A stretch of 32,804 nt of DNA. Source: Periweissella ghanensis (lineage in GTDB: Bacteria > Bacillota > Bacilli > Lactobacillales > Lactobacillaceae). Under the pieces are notes generated by a model. It did not search any database and was not told the origin of the DNA. It saw nothing but the letters and a program-made list of their open reading frames with translations. The DNA lies in assembly GCF_918814755.1 (NCBI RefSeq), contig NZ_CAKKNT010000022.1, positions 1 to 32,804 of the forward strand, in the 5' to 3' direction. The translations under genes and the position numbers were made by a program. This document shows positions 24,797-32,804 of this stretch, one piece after another. The first letter of the stretch is position 1. Every line of letters starts with the position of its first letter.

Positions 24797-24817
24797 ATGA
24801 TTTACACACATGGATAA
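24797..24817 (+). CDS. Possible six-codon leader ORF before ldh
   Basis: GAGGG (24784-24788) is followed at eight bases by ATG and five further codons (MIYTHG), then TAA, ending 22 bases before the ldh start. The spacing is what a real start would have, but such a short frame can arise by chance. If translated, it could affect ldh expression. There is no other evidence. Confidence 0.2.
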   Translation: MIYTHG

Positions 24818-24827
24818 CTATCAATAG

Positions 24828-25787
<960 letters not shown>

Positions 25788-25923
25788 ATTATTAATATAA
25801 AATTTACATCCTATACTGATAAAATAATTTAATTATTTAAGCGAATGCGTTAGAATAAGCTTATCCAAAAGAATTCTATCGCCAAGCGTACGTTGTAGGT
25901 TTCTTCGGATTATTCACACAATT

Positions 25924-25960
25924 AAAAAAGCCCTAGACTTGAGCAATCTAGGGCTTTTTT
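25924..25960. terminator. Bidirectional terminator shared by ldh and greA
   Basis: AAAAAAGCCCTAGA (25924-25937) and TCTAGGGCTTTTTT (25947-25960) form a perfect 14-bp stem with a 9-base loop, and U-tracts on both strands. It sits between two convergent genes. The remaining spacer (25788-25923) contains no gene that I can see. Confidence 0.95.
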
Positions 25961-25978
25961 GTGTGGCTTAAATGTTAA

Positions 25979-26464
25979 TTAGTTAACGCTAACGCTAAGA
26001 ATCTCAACATCCATGCTAGCACCATTTGGAAGCGGTACACTAACCTTATCGCCAACTTTGTGACCATCAAGGGCTTTAGCAATAGGTGATTCGTTTGAGA
26101 TTTTACCACTCAAAGGATCGGCTTCAACCGCCCCAACAATTGAGTAAGTTTCAGGCTCTTCATCAGGAAGTTCTTTAAAGGTAACGTTTTTACCAATTGA
26201 AACTTCATCAGATGCAATGGCATCGCTATCAATGATAACTGAGTATTGCAACATGTTTTGAAGGGTCTTAATCCGACCTTCAACGAAGGCTTGTTCGTCC
26301 TTTGCTGATTGGTATTCTGAGTTTTCAGATAAATCCCCGAATGAACGAGCGATTTGAATCCGTTTTGTAATTTCACCACGTTTGTTGGTGATCATATCAT
26401 TTAATTCTGCTTCAAGCTTTTCCTTACCATCAAGGGTCATTGGAAATTGTTTATCTTCAGCCAT
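25979..26464 (-). CDS. greA: Transcription elongation factor GreA
   Basis: GreA enters the secondary channel of RNA polymerase and stimulates cleavage of backtracked transcripts. The 161-residue protein has the N-terminal coiled coil (about 1-75) with the acidic tip DLSENSEY (Asp44, Glu47), and the C-terminal FKBP-like domain ending [17 protein letters not shown] and VEILSVSV. It is transcribed alone, leftward, from its own promoter, and ends at the terminator shared with ldh. Confidence 0.96.
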   Translation of the reverse strand: MAEDKQFPMTLDGKEKLEAELNDMITNKRGEITKRIQIARSFGDLSENSEYQSAKDEQAFVEGRIKTLQNMLQYSVIIDSDAIASDEVSIGKNVTFKELPDEEPETYSIVGAVEADPLSGKISNESPIAKALDGHKVGDKVSVPLPNGASMDVEILSVSVN

Positions 26465-26498
26465 GAGTTCACGTCCTTTTTATAAATATAGCAAGATT

Positions 26499-26527
26499 AA
26501 TGTAGCACGCAAATGGCGTCATGACAA
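26499..26527 (-). promoter_or_regulatory. greA promoter
   Basis: On the - strand TTGTCA (26527-26522) and TACATT (26504-26499) are spaced by exactly 17 bases, about 35 bases upstream of the greA ATG. This is among the best sigma-A promoters in the window. Confidence 0.7.
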
Positions 26528-26626
26528 GTACCTTTTCTTTTTTTAACAGAAATCATGCCATAATTAAGGTAAAGTGGGTGTGCTTAAATCAAGGCTAGAT
26601 TAACTATTTTTCTAAAAATCAGAATG

Positions 26627-26635
26627 TGCTATACT
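26627..26635 (+). promoter_or_regulatory. Extended -10 promoter of the HesB-like gene
   Basis: TGCTATACT (26627-26635) is an extended -10 box (TGN plus TATACT), 47 bases before the ATG at 26683. The -35 region is only T-rich. Confidence 0.5.
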
Positions 26636-26682
26636 GACATGAGAGAGATTGCAGGATATGTTAATGAAAGCAGGCCAAATAA

Positions 26683-26973
26683 ATGCAATTGACGGTTACA
26701 GATCAAGCAAGTAAATGGTTCCAAAATGAAATGAGTTTAGTGCCAGGTAATGGCGTGCGGTTTTATGGTAAAACTTATGGAGCAACCAATGTTCATAAGG
26801 GTTTTTCAGTAGCAATGGCGCGCGATGACCAACCTAAAAATCCCGTTATTTTAGTTGAAAAAGATGGTATTAACTACTATGTTAATGAACGTGACGAGTG
26901 GTTATTTAGTGATTATCATCTAACTGTAAACGTTAATGATGATGAAATTGGTCCGGAGTATAATTTTAGTTAA
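26683..26973 (+). CDS. HesB/IscA-like protein lacking cysteines
   Basis: A 96-residue protein of the HesB/YneR-like branch of the iron-sulfur biosynthesis (A-type carrier) fold. MQLTVTDQASKWFQNEM, VRFYGKTYGATNVHKGFSVA and ERDEWLFSDYHLTV fit small Firmicutes members as I remember them. True A-type carriers bind iron or clusters through three cysteines; this protein has none, so it cannot hold a cluster that way. Its job is unknown. Database names such as iron-sulfur cluster biosynthesis protein rest on the fold only. It may be co-transcribed with the 59-codon gene and the aldo/keto reductase behind it. Confidence 0.78.
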   Translation: MQLTVTDQASKWFQNEMSLVPGNGVRFYGKTYGATNVHKGFSVAMARDDQPKNPVILVEKDGINYYVNERDEWLFSDYHLTVNVNDDEIGPEYNFS

Positions 26974-27021
26974 AATTAGATGCAATCACCAAAAACATGA
27001 TGAATCAATGAGGAAAATTAG

Positions 27022-27201
27022 ATGAATTTAGATGAATATTTAGCGATGCAAGCGGAGATTAACCCCAACTACGAAGCTGAACTTAAATTGGTCCAAGCAA
27101 AACATGCGATTTATACTGAAGCTACGAAGCGTCCGCGTGCTCGGAAACGTTTATTAATTAAGCTTTTGGATGCTGAAATTGTACGTGAAAGTAAAAAATA
27201 A
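27022..27201 (+). CDS. Small 59-residue protein of unknown function
   Basis: I do not recognise it. GAGGA (27010-27014) lies seven bases before the ATG, and the frame runs 59 codons to TAA at 27199. The translation begins MNLDEYLAMQAEINPNYEAE and ends KLLDAEIVRESKK. The first half is acidic and helical; the second is strongly basic (TKRPRARKRLL) and could touch nucleic acid or membrane phosphate groups. No cysteine and no membrane segment. It lies 48 bases after the HesB-like gene and 38 before the aldo/keto reductase, on the same strand, so an operon is likely. Confidence 0.65.
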   Translation: MNLDEYLAMQAEINPNYEAELKLVQAKHAIYTEATKRPRARKRLLIKLLDAEIVRESKK

Positions 27202-27239
27202 ACTTGCCAAGCAATAGCGGGCATAATTGGAGGAAACTG

Positions 27240-28235
27240 ATGGTTTTTGCAGCAGCAGATGATCGATACGAAAAGCTCCCATACCGTCGCGTTGCGGACA
27301 CGGGGATGATTTTACCAACCTTATCATTTGGGTTATGGCGTAATTTAGGGGATGAAAAGCCACTTAGTAATTCCCGTGAAGTGATTTTAAAAGCCTTTGA
27401 TAATGGAATTTTTTCATTTGATAACGCTTCTAACTATGGGCCAACTGCCGGTAGTGCCGAAGAAACTTTTGGGGCGGTCTTTGAAAAGGACCTTAAGCCT
27501 TATCGAAATGAGTTAGTTATTACCACTAAGGCTGGTTTTCACATGTGGCCTGGACCATTTGGTGAATTTACTTCTAAAAAGACGATGGTACAAGCATTAG
27601 ATTTATCATTGCAACGCATGCATTTAGATTATGTTGATATTTTTTATGCCCACCGGTTTGATCCAGAAACTAATGTCCGTGAAGTTGCGGAAAGTATGGA
27701 TTTACTAGTGCGGCAAGGTAAGGCATTGTACGTTGGGGTTTCTAATTATACAACGGCTCAATTTAATGCGATTGCTGAAATCTTTGAAGAACTCGGTACG
27801 CCATTTGTTGGTAACCAAGTGTCATATAATATGTTAAATCGTGAAATTGAAGCTGATGGTTTATTAGAAGCAGCGGCTAAACACCGTGCTGGGGTGATTG
27901 CCTATGGCCCGTTAGCGGAAGGTCTGTTGACTGATCGATATCTTGATGGCATTCCAGCTGATATGCCATTACACTGGTCTAATAAATTAATGCTTGATCA
28001 AGGGCCTGACCAGGTGGTTGCTAAATTGAATGCGTTAAATGATTTGGCCCATGAACGCGGGCAACAATTGTCACAATTAGCATTAGCATGGCTACTTAAA
28101 GACGAACGCGTACCATCTGTAATTATTGGTGCGTCAAGTGTTAATCACTTATTAGATAATATCCGGTTTAGTGATAATATGACGTTATCTGCAAGTGAAG
28201 TTAAAATAATTGATGATATTTTATCTGGAAAATAA
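27240..28235 (+). CDS. Aldo/keto reductase, YghZ-like (AKR14 group)
   Basis: A 331-residue NADPH-dependent oxidoreductase. The catalytic tetrad is present: Asp61 and Tyr66 (FDNASNYG), Lys97 (TTKAG) and His138 (YAHRFD). The TIM-barrel C-terminal cofactor region VPSVIIGASSVNHLLDNI is also present. FDNASNYGP, GSAEETFG and the insert GFHMWPGPFGEF are typical of the YghZ branch, whose Escherichia member reduces L-glyceraldehyde 3-phosphate and methylglyoxal. The real substrate here is unknown. GGAGGA (27229-27234) is five bases before the ATG at 27240; an upstream frame from 27204 is rejected. A terminator follows at once. Confidence 0.9.
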   Translation: MVFAAADDRYEKLPYRRVADTGMILPTLSFGLWRNLGDEKPLSNSREVILKAFDNGIFSFDNASNYGPTAGSAEETFGAVFEKDLKPYRNELVITTKAGFHMWPGPFGEFTSKKTMVQALDLSLQRMHLDYVDIFYAHRFDPETNVREVAESMDLLVRQGKALYVGVSNYTTAQFNAIAEIFEELGTPFVGNQVSYNMLNREIEADGLLEAAAKHRAGVIAYGPLAEGLLTDRYLDGIPADMPLHWSNKLMLDQGPDQVVAKLNALNDLAHERGQQLSQLALAWLLKDERVPSVIIGASSVNHLLDNIRFSDNMTLSASEVKIIDDILSGK

Positions 28236-28238
28236 TGC

Positions 28239-28265
28239 AAAAGTGGCCCTCGGCTGCTTTTTTGT
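28239..28265 (+). terminator. Terminator after the aldo/keto reductase gene
   Basis: AAAAGTGGCC (28239-28248) pairs with GGCTGCTTTT (28252-28261), with two G-U pairs and a 3-base loop, followed by T residues. It separates the operon from polC. Confidence 0.8.
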
Positions 28266-28305
28266 TTTCTAGCCAGATATTGGGATAAGAGAAAAGGGTT
28301 ACGAC

Positions 28306-31300
28306 GTGAGTTTAAATAAACAAGAATTATTCGTTAAGTTACTTGAGCAACTTAACTTAGCCAACAACGATCACACGGTTTATCAAGCAGCACAAATTGA
28401 TAGTGTCGTTGTGCATGAAATTTCGGAAGTTTGGGAATTTAATTTTGCCACGCAAAGTTTATGGTCATTACCAGTATTGACCCAATTTGTCGCTAATTTA
28501 CAAACGGCCTTTAACAATATTGCCAAAGTAAAGTGGAACTTTAAGTTAGCCAATGCTGTACAACCAGCCCATGAAGCAGTCTGGACGTATTGGCCATTTG
28601 TGGTTCAATTTGCCGAATTGTCAGGTGGTATGCAACAAATGATTGTGGCTGCCACCACAGTTGATCAAGGACGTAAGTTACAATTAAAGGTCCAAAATCA
28701 AATTGCGGCAAATTATTTTCATCAAACGGGTTTAGCAGCCATTAGTGATGCCTATCGCCGACTAGGGATTACTGATGTCACGTTTGAAGTATTGGTGGAT
28801 GCAGAATTAAATGAAACGACCACTCAACAATTACGTGAAGCGCAAATGCTTAAAGAACGTGAAATTGCCCAACAAGCCCAAGCTAAGATGCAAGCGGCCA
28901 GTCAAAATGGCGATGCGAAGTTAGCTTTAGGTCGCCGAATTGCTGATGATGCCGAAATTACCCGGATGATTGATATTAATCAAGAAGAACGTTCAGTAGT
29001 GATTGAAGGATACATTTTTGATTCAGAAGTCCGGGTATTGCGTTCAGAACGGCAGTTATTATCACTTAAAGTAACCGATTATTCAAGTTCATATTTAGCC
29101 AAAAAATTCTCACGTGATGATGACGATACGAAATTTTTTGAAAATATTCAACCAGGCATGTGGGTCCGAATTCGTGGTTCAGTTCAAGAAGATACGTATC
29201 AACATGACTTAGTGATTAATATTTATGATATTCAAGTCGTTGAACACCAAAGCCGGCAAGATACGGCTCCTGAAGATGATAAACGTGTTGAATTACATGT
29301 GCACTCAAATATGTCAGCGATGGATGCCACTAATAATATTGGTGATTTAGTTAAACAAGCTAGTAAATGGGGACATCGGGCAATTGCTGTTACTGATACT
29401 ACTGGGGTGCAAGCCTTTCCCGACGCCTTTGCAGCGGCTAAGAAAAATGACATTAAAATGCTCTATGGGGTTGAAGCTAATTTAGTTAGTGATGGGGCTG
29501 AAATTGGGATTAATCCAAAACATGTCCCATTGGATGGACCTGATACCGAATATGTTATCTTTGACGTGGAAACAACTGGGTTATCAGCGATTTATGATAA
29601 AGTGATTGAATTATCCGCCGTTAAAATGGTTAAAGGGAATGTGATTGCCGAATTTGAAGAATTTATTGATCCTGGGTTTCATTTGTCAGAAACGACAACT
29701 AATTTGACGTCAATTACGGATTCAATGGTTCAAGGTTCAAAATCGGAAGAGCAAGTTTTTCGTGAATTCCGTGAGTTTTATGGTGATGCGATTTTAGTTG
29801 GGCATAACGTGACGTTTGACTTGGGCTTTATGAATACAGGTTATGACCGCCATGGAGTTGGTCCAATTACAAATCCAGTGATTGACACCTTAACGTTAGC
29901 GCGCTTTTTATACCCGGACTTAAAAGGGTACCGCTTGAATACTTTAGCGAAGAAATTTGGCGTTAATTTGGAACATCACCACCGGGCCATTTTTGACTCG
30001 GAAACGACGGGTAAATTAAACATGTTGTTCTTGCAAACTGCCAAAGAGCAATATGACATTACATTCCATGATCAGTTAAATGAACACATGACAGATAATG
30101 ATTCATGGAAGCATGCGCGCCCTAATCACGTGTCGATTTTAGCTAAAACCCAAGCTGGTCTCAAAAACATGTTTAAGTTGATTTCAACGGCCAATATTAG
30201 TTACTTTTACCGGGTCCCACGGATGCCACATTCATTGCTAAATCAATATCGCGAAGGTTTATTGATTGGAACTGGTGATAATACTGGGGAAGTCTTTGAA
30301 GCAATTATGCAAAAAGGGATGGTAAAGGCCAAAGAATTAGCCCGATACTACGATTATATTGAAGTCCAACCTAAAGCGGCCTATGCACCGTTAATTGAAA
30401 GTGAATTAATTGCTGATGAAGCTAAGTTAGAAGAAATTTTAGCTAATTTAGTCCAAATTGGCCATGAACTGGATATTCCAGTGGTGGCAACGGGGGATGT
30501 ACACTATCTTAACCCCGAAGACCGCGTTTATCGGGATGTTATTGTTAAATCACAAGGGGGGGCGAACCCGCTTAATCGAACGACACTACCAGATTTATAC
30601 TTTAAAACGACCGATGAATTATTAGCTGAATTTAGTTTTCTTGGCCCTGAAGTGGCTCATGAAATCGTGGTTGATGCACCTAATGCGTTAGCTGATACGA
30701 TTGAAGATATTAAGCCATTAAAAGACCAGTTGTATACGCCTAATATGCCAGGAGCGGATGAAGAAATCGAACGGCGAACGTATGAGACTGCTTGGGAATT
30801 GTATGGCAAGCCGTTACCAGATGTCGTGCAAAAACAAATCGATAAAGAGTTAAAATCAATTATTTCCAACGGATTCTCAGTTATTTACTTAATTTCGCAA
30901 CGCTTAGTTGCTAAGTCAAATAAAGATGGCTATTTGGTTGGTTCACGGGGGTCAGTTGGTTCATCTGTGGTCGCCACTTTTATTGGGATTACTGAAGTTA
31001 ACCCCTTACCACCCCATTACCGGTGTATTGAATGTAAACACAGTGAATTCTTTACCAAAGGGGAATATGAATCAGGGTTTGATTTACCCGATAAAGATTG
31101 TCCGAACTGTCATATTCGCATGGTTGGGGATGGGCAAAATATTCCCTTTGAAACGTTCCTTGGATTTAAAGGAAATAAGGTTCCCGATATTGATTTGAAC
31201 TTCTCAGGTGATTACCAACCAATTGCCCATAACTTTACTAAAGTGATGTTTGGTGAAAATAATGTTTTCCGGGCGGGAACAATTGGGACAATTGCTGATA

Positions 31301-32610
31301 AGACGGCTTTTGGATATGTTAAAGCGTATGAACGTGAAACCGAAATCGAATTACGCTCAGCGGAAGTTGAACGGTTAGCAAAAGGGGCGACCGGGGTTAA
31401 ACGAACAACGGGTCAGCACCCAGCCGGAATCTTAGTTGTGCCTGATTACATGGATATTTACGACTTCACACCCATTCAATTCCCAGCCGATGATATTAAC
31501 GCAACGTGGAAAACAACCCACTTTGATTTCCACTCAATTCACGATAATATCTTAAAAATTGATATTTTGGGTCATGATGATCCAACGATGATTCGTACAC
31601 TTCAAGATATGTCGGGGATTGATCCCCATACGATTCCAATGGATGATCCAGGCGTTATGAGTCTCTTCTCGGGGACGGATGCGTTAGGTGTTAGTCCGGA
31701 TGCGATTTATTCAAAAACCGGAACATTAGGGATTCCCGAATTTGGAACCCGGTTTGTTCGTGGGATGTTGGAACAAACGCACCCAAAAAACTATTCAGAA
31801 TTACTCCAAATTTCTGGGCTATCTCACGGGACCGATGTGTGGCTTGGCAATGCTGATGAATTGATTAAAGATGGAACGGCCACGATTGCCAATGTTATTG
31901 GGACCCGTGATAAAATCATGACCGATTTAATCAACTATGGGATGGACTCTGAATCAGCCTTTCAAATTATGGAAAAAGTGCGTAAAGGTAAAGGGGTCAG
32001 TGATGAATACCAAGCCGAAATGCGAGCAGCCGGGGTCCCAGAATGGTACATTGATTCTTGTTTGAAGATTAAATATATGTTCCCCCGAGCCCACGCCGCG
32101 GCGTATGTTTTAATGGCGTTACGGGTGGCATACTTTAAGGTGTACTTCCCAACGTTATACTACAGTGCGTACTTCTCTGTGCGGGCGGATAGTTTTGATG
32201 TTGTCGCGATGGCTAATGGGAAAGATAGTGTTAAAGCCGCGATCAATGAACTTTATAAATTAGGTAACGATGTCTCAGCCAAAGATAAAGAAACTTTGAC
32301 CGTGTTAGAATTGGCGAATGAAGCCCTTGAACGTGGTTTGAAGTTTGCGATGGTTGACCTTGAAAAATCAGATGCGTTAGACTGGTTAATTGATGGTGAT
32401 ACTTTAATTGCACCATTTAATGCGTTACCAGGGCTTGGTGATAATGTGGCGAAGCAAATTATTGCTGCCCGGGCCGATCAAGAATTTATTTCAAAAGAAG
32501 ATTTGAAATTGCGTGGTAAAGTATCATCAACTTTAATTGAGTTTATGACGACGCACCACGTTTTAGACGGATTACCAGATGAAAATCAATTGTCATTGTT
32601 TGATTTTTAA
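28306..32610 (+). CDS. polC: DNA polymerase III alpha subunit, PolC type
   Basis: PolC is the main replicative polymerase of Firmicutes and carries its own proofreading exonuclease. The 1434-residue protein shows, in order, an N-terminal region, an OB fold (about 225-310, [13 protein letters not shown]), and a PHP domain beginning [12 protein letters not shown] (about 328). A DEDDh exonuclease inserted in the PHP domain follows (FDVETTGLS, about 418). Then come the four-cysteine zinc site (CIEC about 905, CPNC about 931), the catalytic PDIDLNFSG (about 959) and [11 protein letters not shown]. The C-terminus QLSLFDF is the clamp-binding motif. The start is GTG at 28306, behind AAAGGG. The length is normal. 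The upstream neighbour is an aldo/keto reductase rather than proS, which precedes polC in many Firmicutes. Confidence 0.98.
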   Translation: MSLNKQELFVKLLEQLNLANNDHTVYQAAQIDSVVVHEISEVWEFNFATQSLWSLPVLTQFVANLQTAFNNIAKVKWNFKLANAVQPAHEAVWTYWPFVVQFAELSGGMQQMIVAATTVDQGRKLQLKVQNQIAANYFHQTGLAAISDAYRRLGITDVTFEVLVDAELNETTTQQLREAQMLKEREIAQQAQAKMQAASQNGDAKLALGRRIADDAEITRMIDINQEERSVVIEGYIFDSEVRVLRSERQLLSLKVTDYSSSYLAKKFSRDDDDTKFFENIQPGMWVRIRGSVQEDTYQHDLVINIYDIQVVEHQSRQDTAPEDDKRVELHVHSNMSAMDATNNIGDLVKQASKWGHRAIAVTDTTGVQAFPDAFAAAKKNDIKMLYGVEANLVSDGAEIGINPKHVPLDGPDTEYVIFDVETTGLSAIYDKVIELSAVKMVKGNVIAEFEEFIDPGFHLSETTTNLTSITDSMVQGSKSEEQVFREFREFYGDAILVGHNVTFDLGFMNTGYDRHGVGPITNPVIDTLTLARFLYPDLKGYRLNTLAKKFGVNLEHHHRAIFDSETTGKLNMLFLQTAKEQYDITFHDQLNEHMTDNDSWKHARPNHVSILAKTQAGLKNMFKLISTANISYFYRVPRMPHSLLNQYREGLLIGTGDNTGEVFEAIMQKGMVKAKELARYYDYIEVQPKAAYAPLIESELIADEAKLEEILANLVQIGHELDIPVVATGDVHYLNPEDRVYRDVIVKSQGGANPLNRTTLPDLYFKTTDELLAEFSFLGPEVAHEIVVDAPNALADTIEDIKPLKDQLYTPNMPGADEEIERRTYETAWELYGKPLPDVVQKQIDKELKSIISNGFSVIYLISQRLVAKSNKDGYLVGSRGSVGSSVVATFIGITEVNPLPPHYRCIECKHSEFFTKGEYESGFDLPDKDCPNCHIRMVGDGQNIPFETFLGFKGNKVPDIDLNFSGDYQPIAHNFTKVMFGENNVFRAGTIGTIADKTAFGYVKAYERETEIELRSAEVERLAKGATGVKRTTGQHPAGILVVPDYMDIYDFTPIQFPADDINATWKTTHFDFHSIHDNILKIDILGHDDPTMIRTLQDMSGIDPHTIPMDDPGVMSLFSGTDALGVSPDAIYSKTGTLGIPEFGTRFVRGMLEQTHPKNYSELLQISGLSHGTDVWLGNADELIKDGTATIANVIGTRDKIMTDLINYGMDSESAFQIMEKVRKGKGVSDEYQAEMRAAGVPEWYIDSCLKIKYMFPRAHAAAYVLMALRVAYFKVYFPTLYYSAYFSVRADSFDVVAMANGKDSVKAAINELYKLGNDVSAKDKETLTVLELANEALERGLKFAMVDLEKSDALDWLIDGDTLIAPFNALPGLGDNVAKQIIAARADQEFISKEDLKLRGKVSSTLIEFMTTHHVLDGLPDENQLSLFDF

Positions 32611-32651
32611 ACAACGTGTGACTAAAGGTAAATAGATACGGTATAAAATGC

Positions 32652-32692
32652 AAAAATCCCGACTGAATTTAAGAAATTCGGTCGGGATTTTT
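32652..32692 (+). terminator. Terminator after polC
   Basis: A 19-bp stem, AAAAATCCCGACTGAATTT (32652-32670), with 32674-32692, has one G-U pair and a 3-base AAG loop. A- and T-tracts at its ends make it work in both directions. The core ATCCCGACTGAAT is identical to that of the terminator at 14606-14660. Confidence 0.92.
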
Positions 32693-32728
32693 GGGCTCTT
32701 TGTCAAATGATGTTGATATTGAGTTTTT

Positions 32729-32765
32729 AGACTCTAAATCGTAAAAGATTTAGGGTCTTTTTTTA
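32729..32765 (+). terminator. Second terminator downstream of polC
   Basis: AGACTCTAAATC (32729-32740) pairs with GATTTAGGGTCT (32747-32758), 12 bp with one G-U pair and a 6-base loop, followed by seven T residues. It is directed rightward. There is no gene between the two terminators, so it is either a back-up or the end of a short untranslated RNA. Confidence 0.85.
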
Positions 32766-32804
32766 TGCCAATTCTAATCGAATACGATTAAAAAAATTGG
32801 CTAA

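Noticed and set aside
25788-25923. A small RNA gene or tRNA between ldh and greA
   Set aside because: Only weak pairings (TAGAAT/ATTCTA) were found, with no cloverleaf, no promoter and no terminator of its own apart from the shared one.
32766-32804. A terminator from TAATCG/CGATTA at the right edge
   Set aside because: The stem has only six AT-rich pairs and no U-tract at the proper side on either strand; the window ends here.

Overview
This window is chromosomal DNA from a low-GC, Gram-positive lactic acid bacterium. The evidence is a PolC-type replicative polymerase, the RexA/RexB (AddAB-type) nuclease-helicase pair, a FabK-type enoyl reductase inside a streptococcal/lactobacillar fab-acc cluster, an NAD-dependent L-lactate dehydrogenase, LuxS and YslB. 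Shine-Dalgarno sites are strong (GGAGG/GAGGA) and intergenic DNA is AT-rich. The family Lactobacillaceae, perhaps the Weissella/Periweissella/Leuconostoc side, is my best guess, but only a guess.

Layout. (1) 1-1990: back-to-back terminators, half of a repeat element, an unrecognised two-gene operon (261-1591), then rpsN for a cysteine-free 89-residue S14. (2) 2320-12354: a 13-gene type II fatty-acid synthesis operon, fabZ(N-like)-fabT-fabH-acpP-fabK-fabD-fabG-fabF-accB-fabZ-accC-accD-accA, all on + and tightly packed. Its head gene sits where streptococci carry fabM. A terminator-like hairpin lies inside the operon between accB and the second fabZ. (3) 12355-14529: luxS, flanked by two copies of a long palindromic repeat, facing a SulP-family permease gene. 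(4) 14689-17283: yslB diverging from murI-rdgB-yfcE-like. (5) 17367-24720: rexB-rexA, about 7.3 kb of double-strand-break repair genes. (6) 24840-26464: ldh converging on greA over a shared bidirectional terminator. (7) 26683-28235: a small cysteine-free HesB/IscA-like protein, a 59-codon gene and an aldo/keto reductase. (8) 28306-32610: polC, followed by two terminators.

How the genes work together. AccABCD make malonyl-CoA. FabD loads malonate onto AcpP and FabH starts the chains. FabF, FabG, FabZ and FabK elongate them. The FabN-like dehydratase probably supplies the double bond for unsaturated chains, and FabT is the expected repressor. The other blocks are housekeeping: cell wall (MurI), nucleotide sanitation (RdgB), DNA repair and replication (RexAB, PolC), transcription fidelity (GreA) and redox/lactate metabolism (Ldh, aldo/keto reductase).

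No prophage, insertion sequence, CRISPR array, tRNA or rRNA was seen. The least explained items are the palindromic repeat family (111-180, 12418-12548, 13217-13339), the two-gene operon at 261-1591, the rpsN leader, and the FabN-for-FabM arrangement. Several gene starts are placed downstream of the longest possible reading frame because a clear ribosome binding site decides them.
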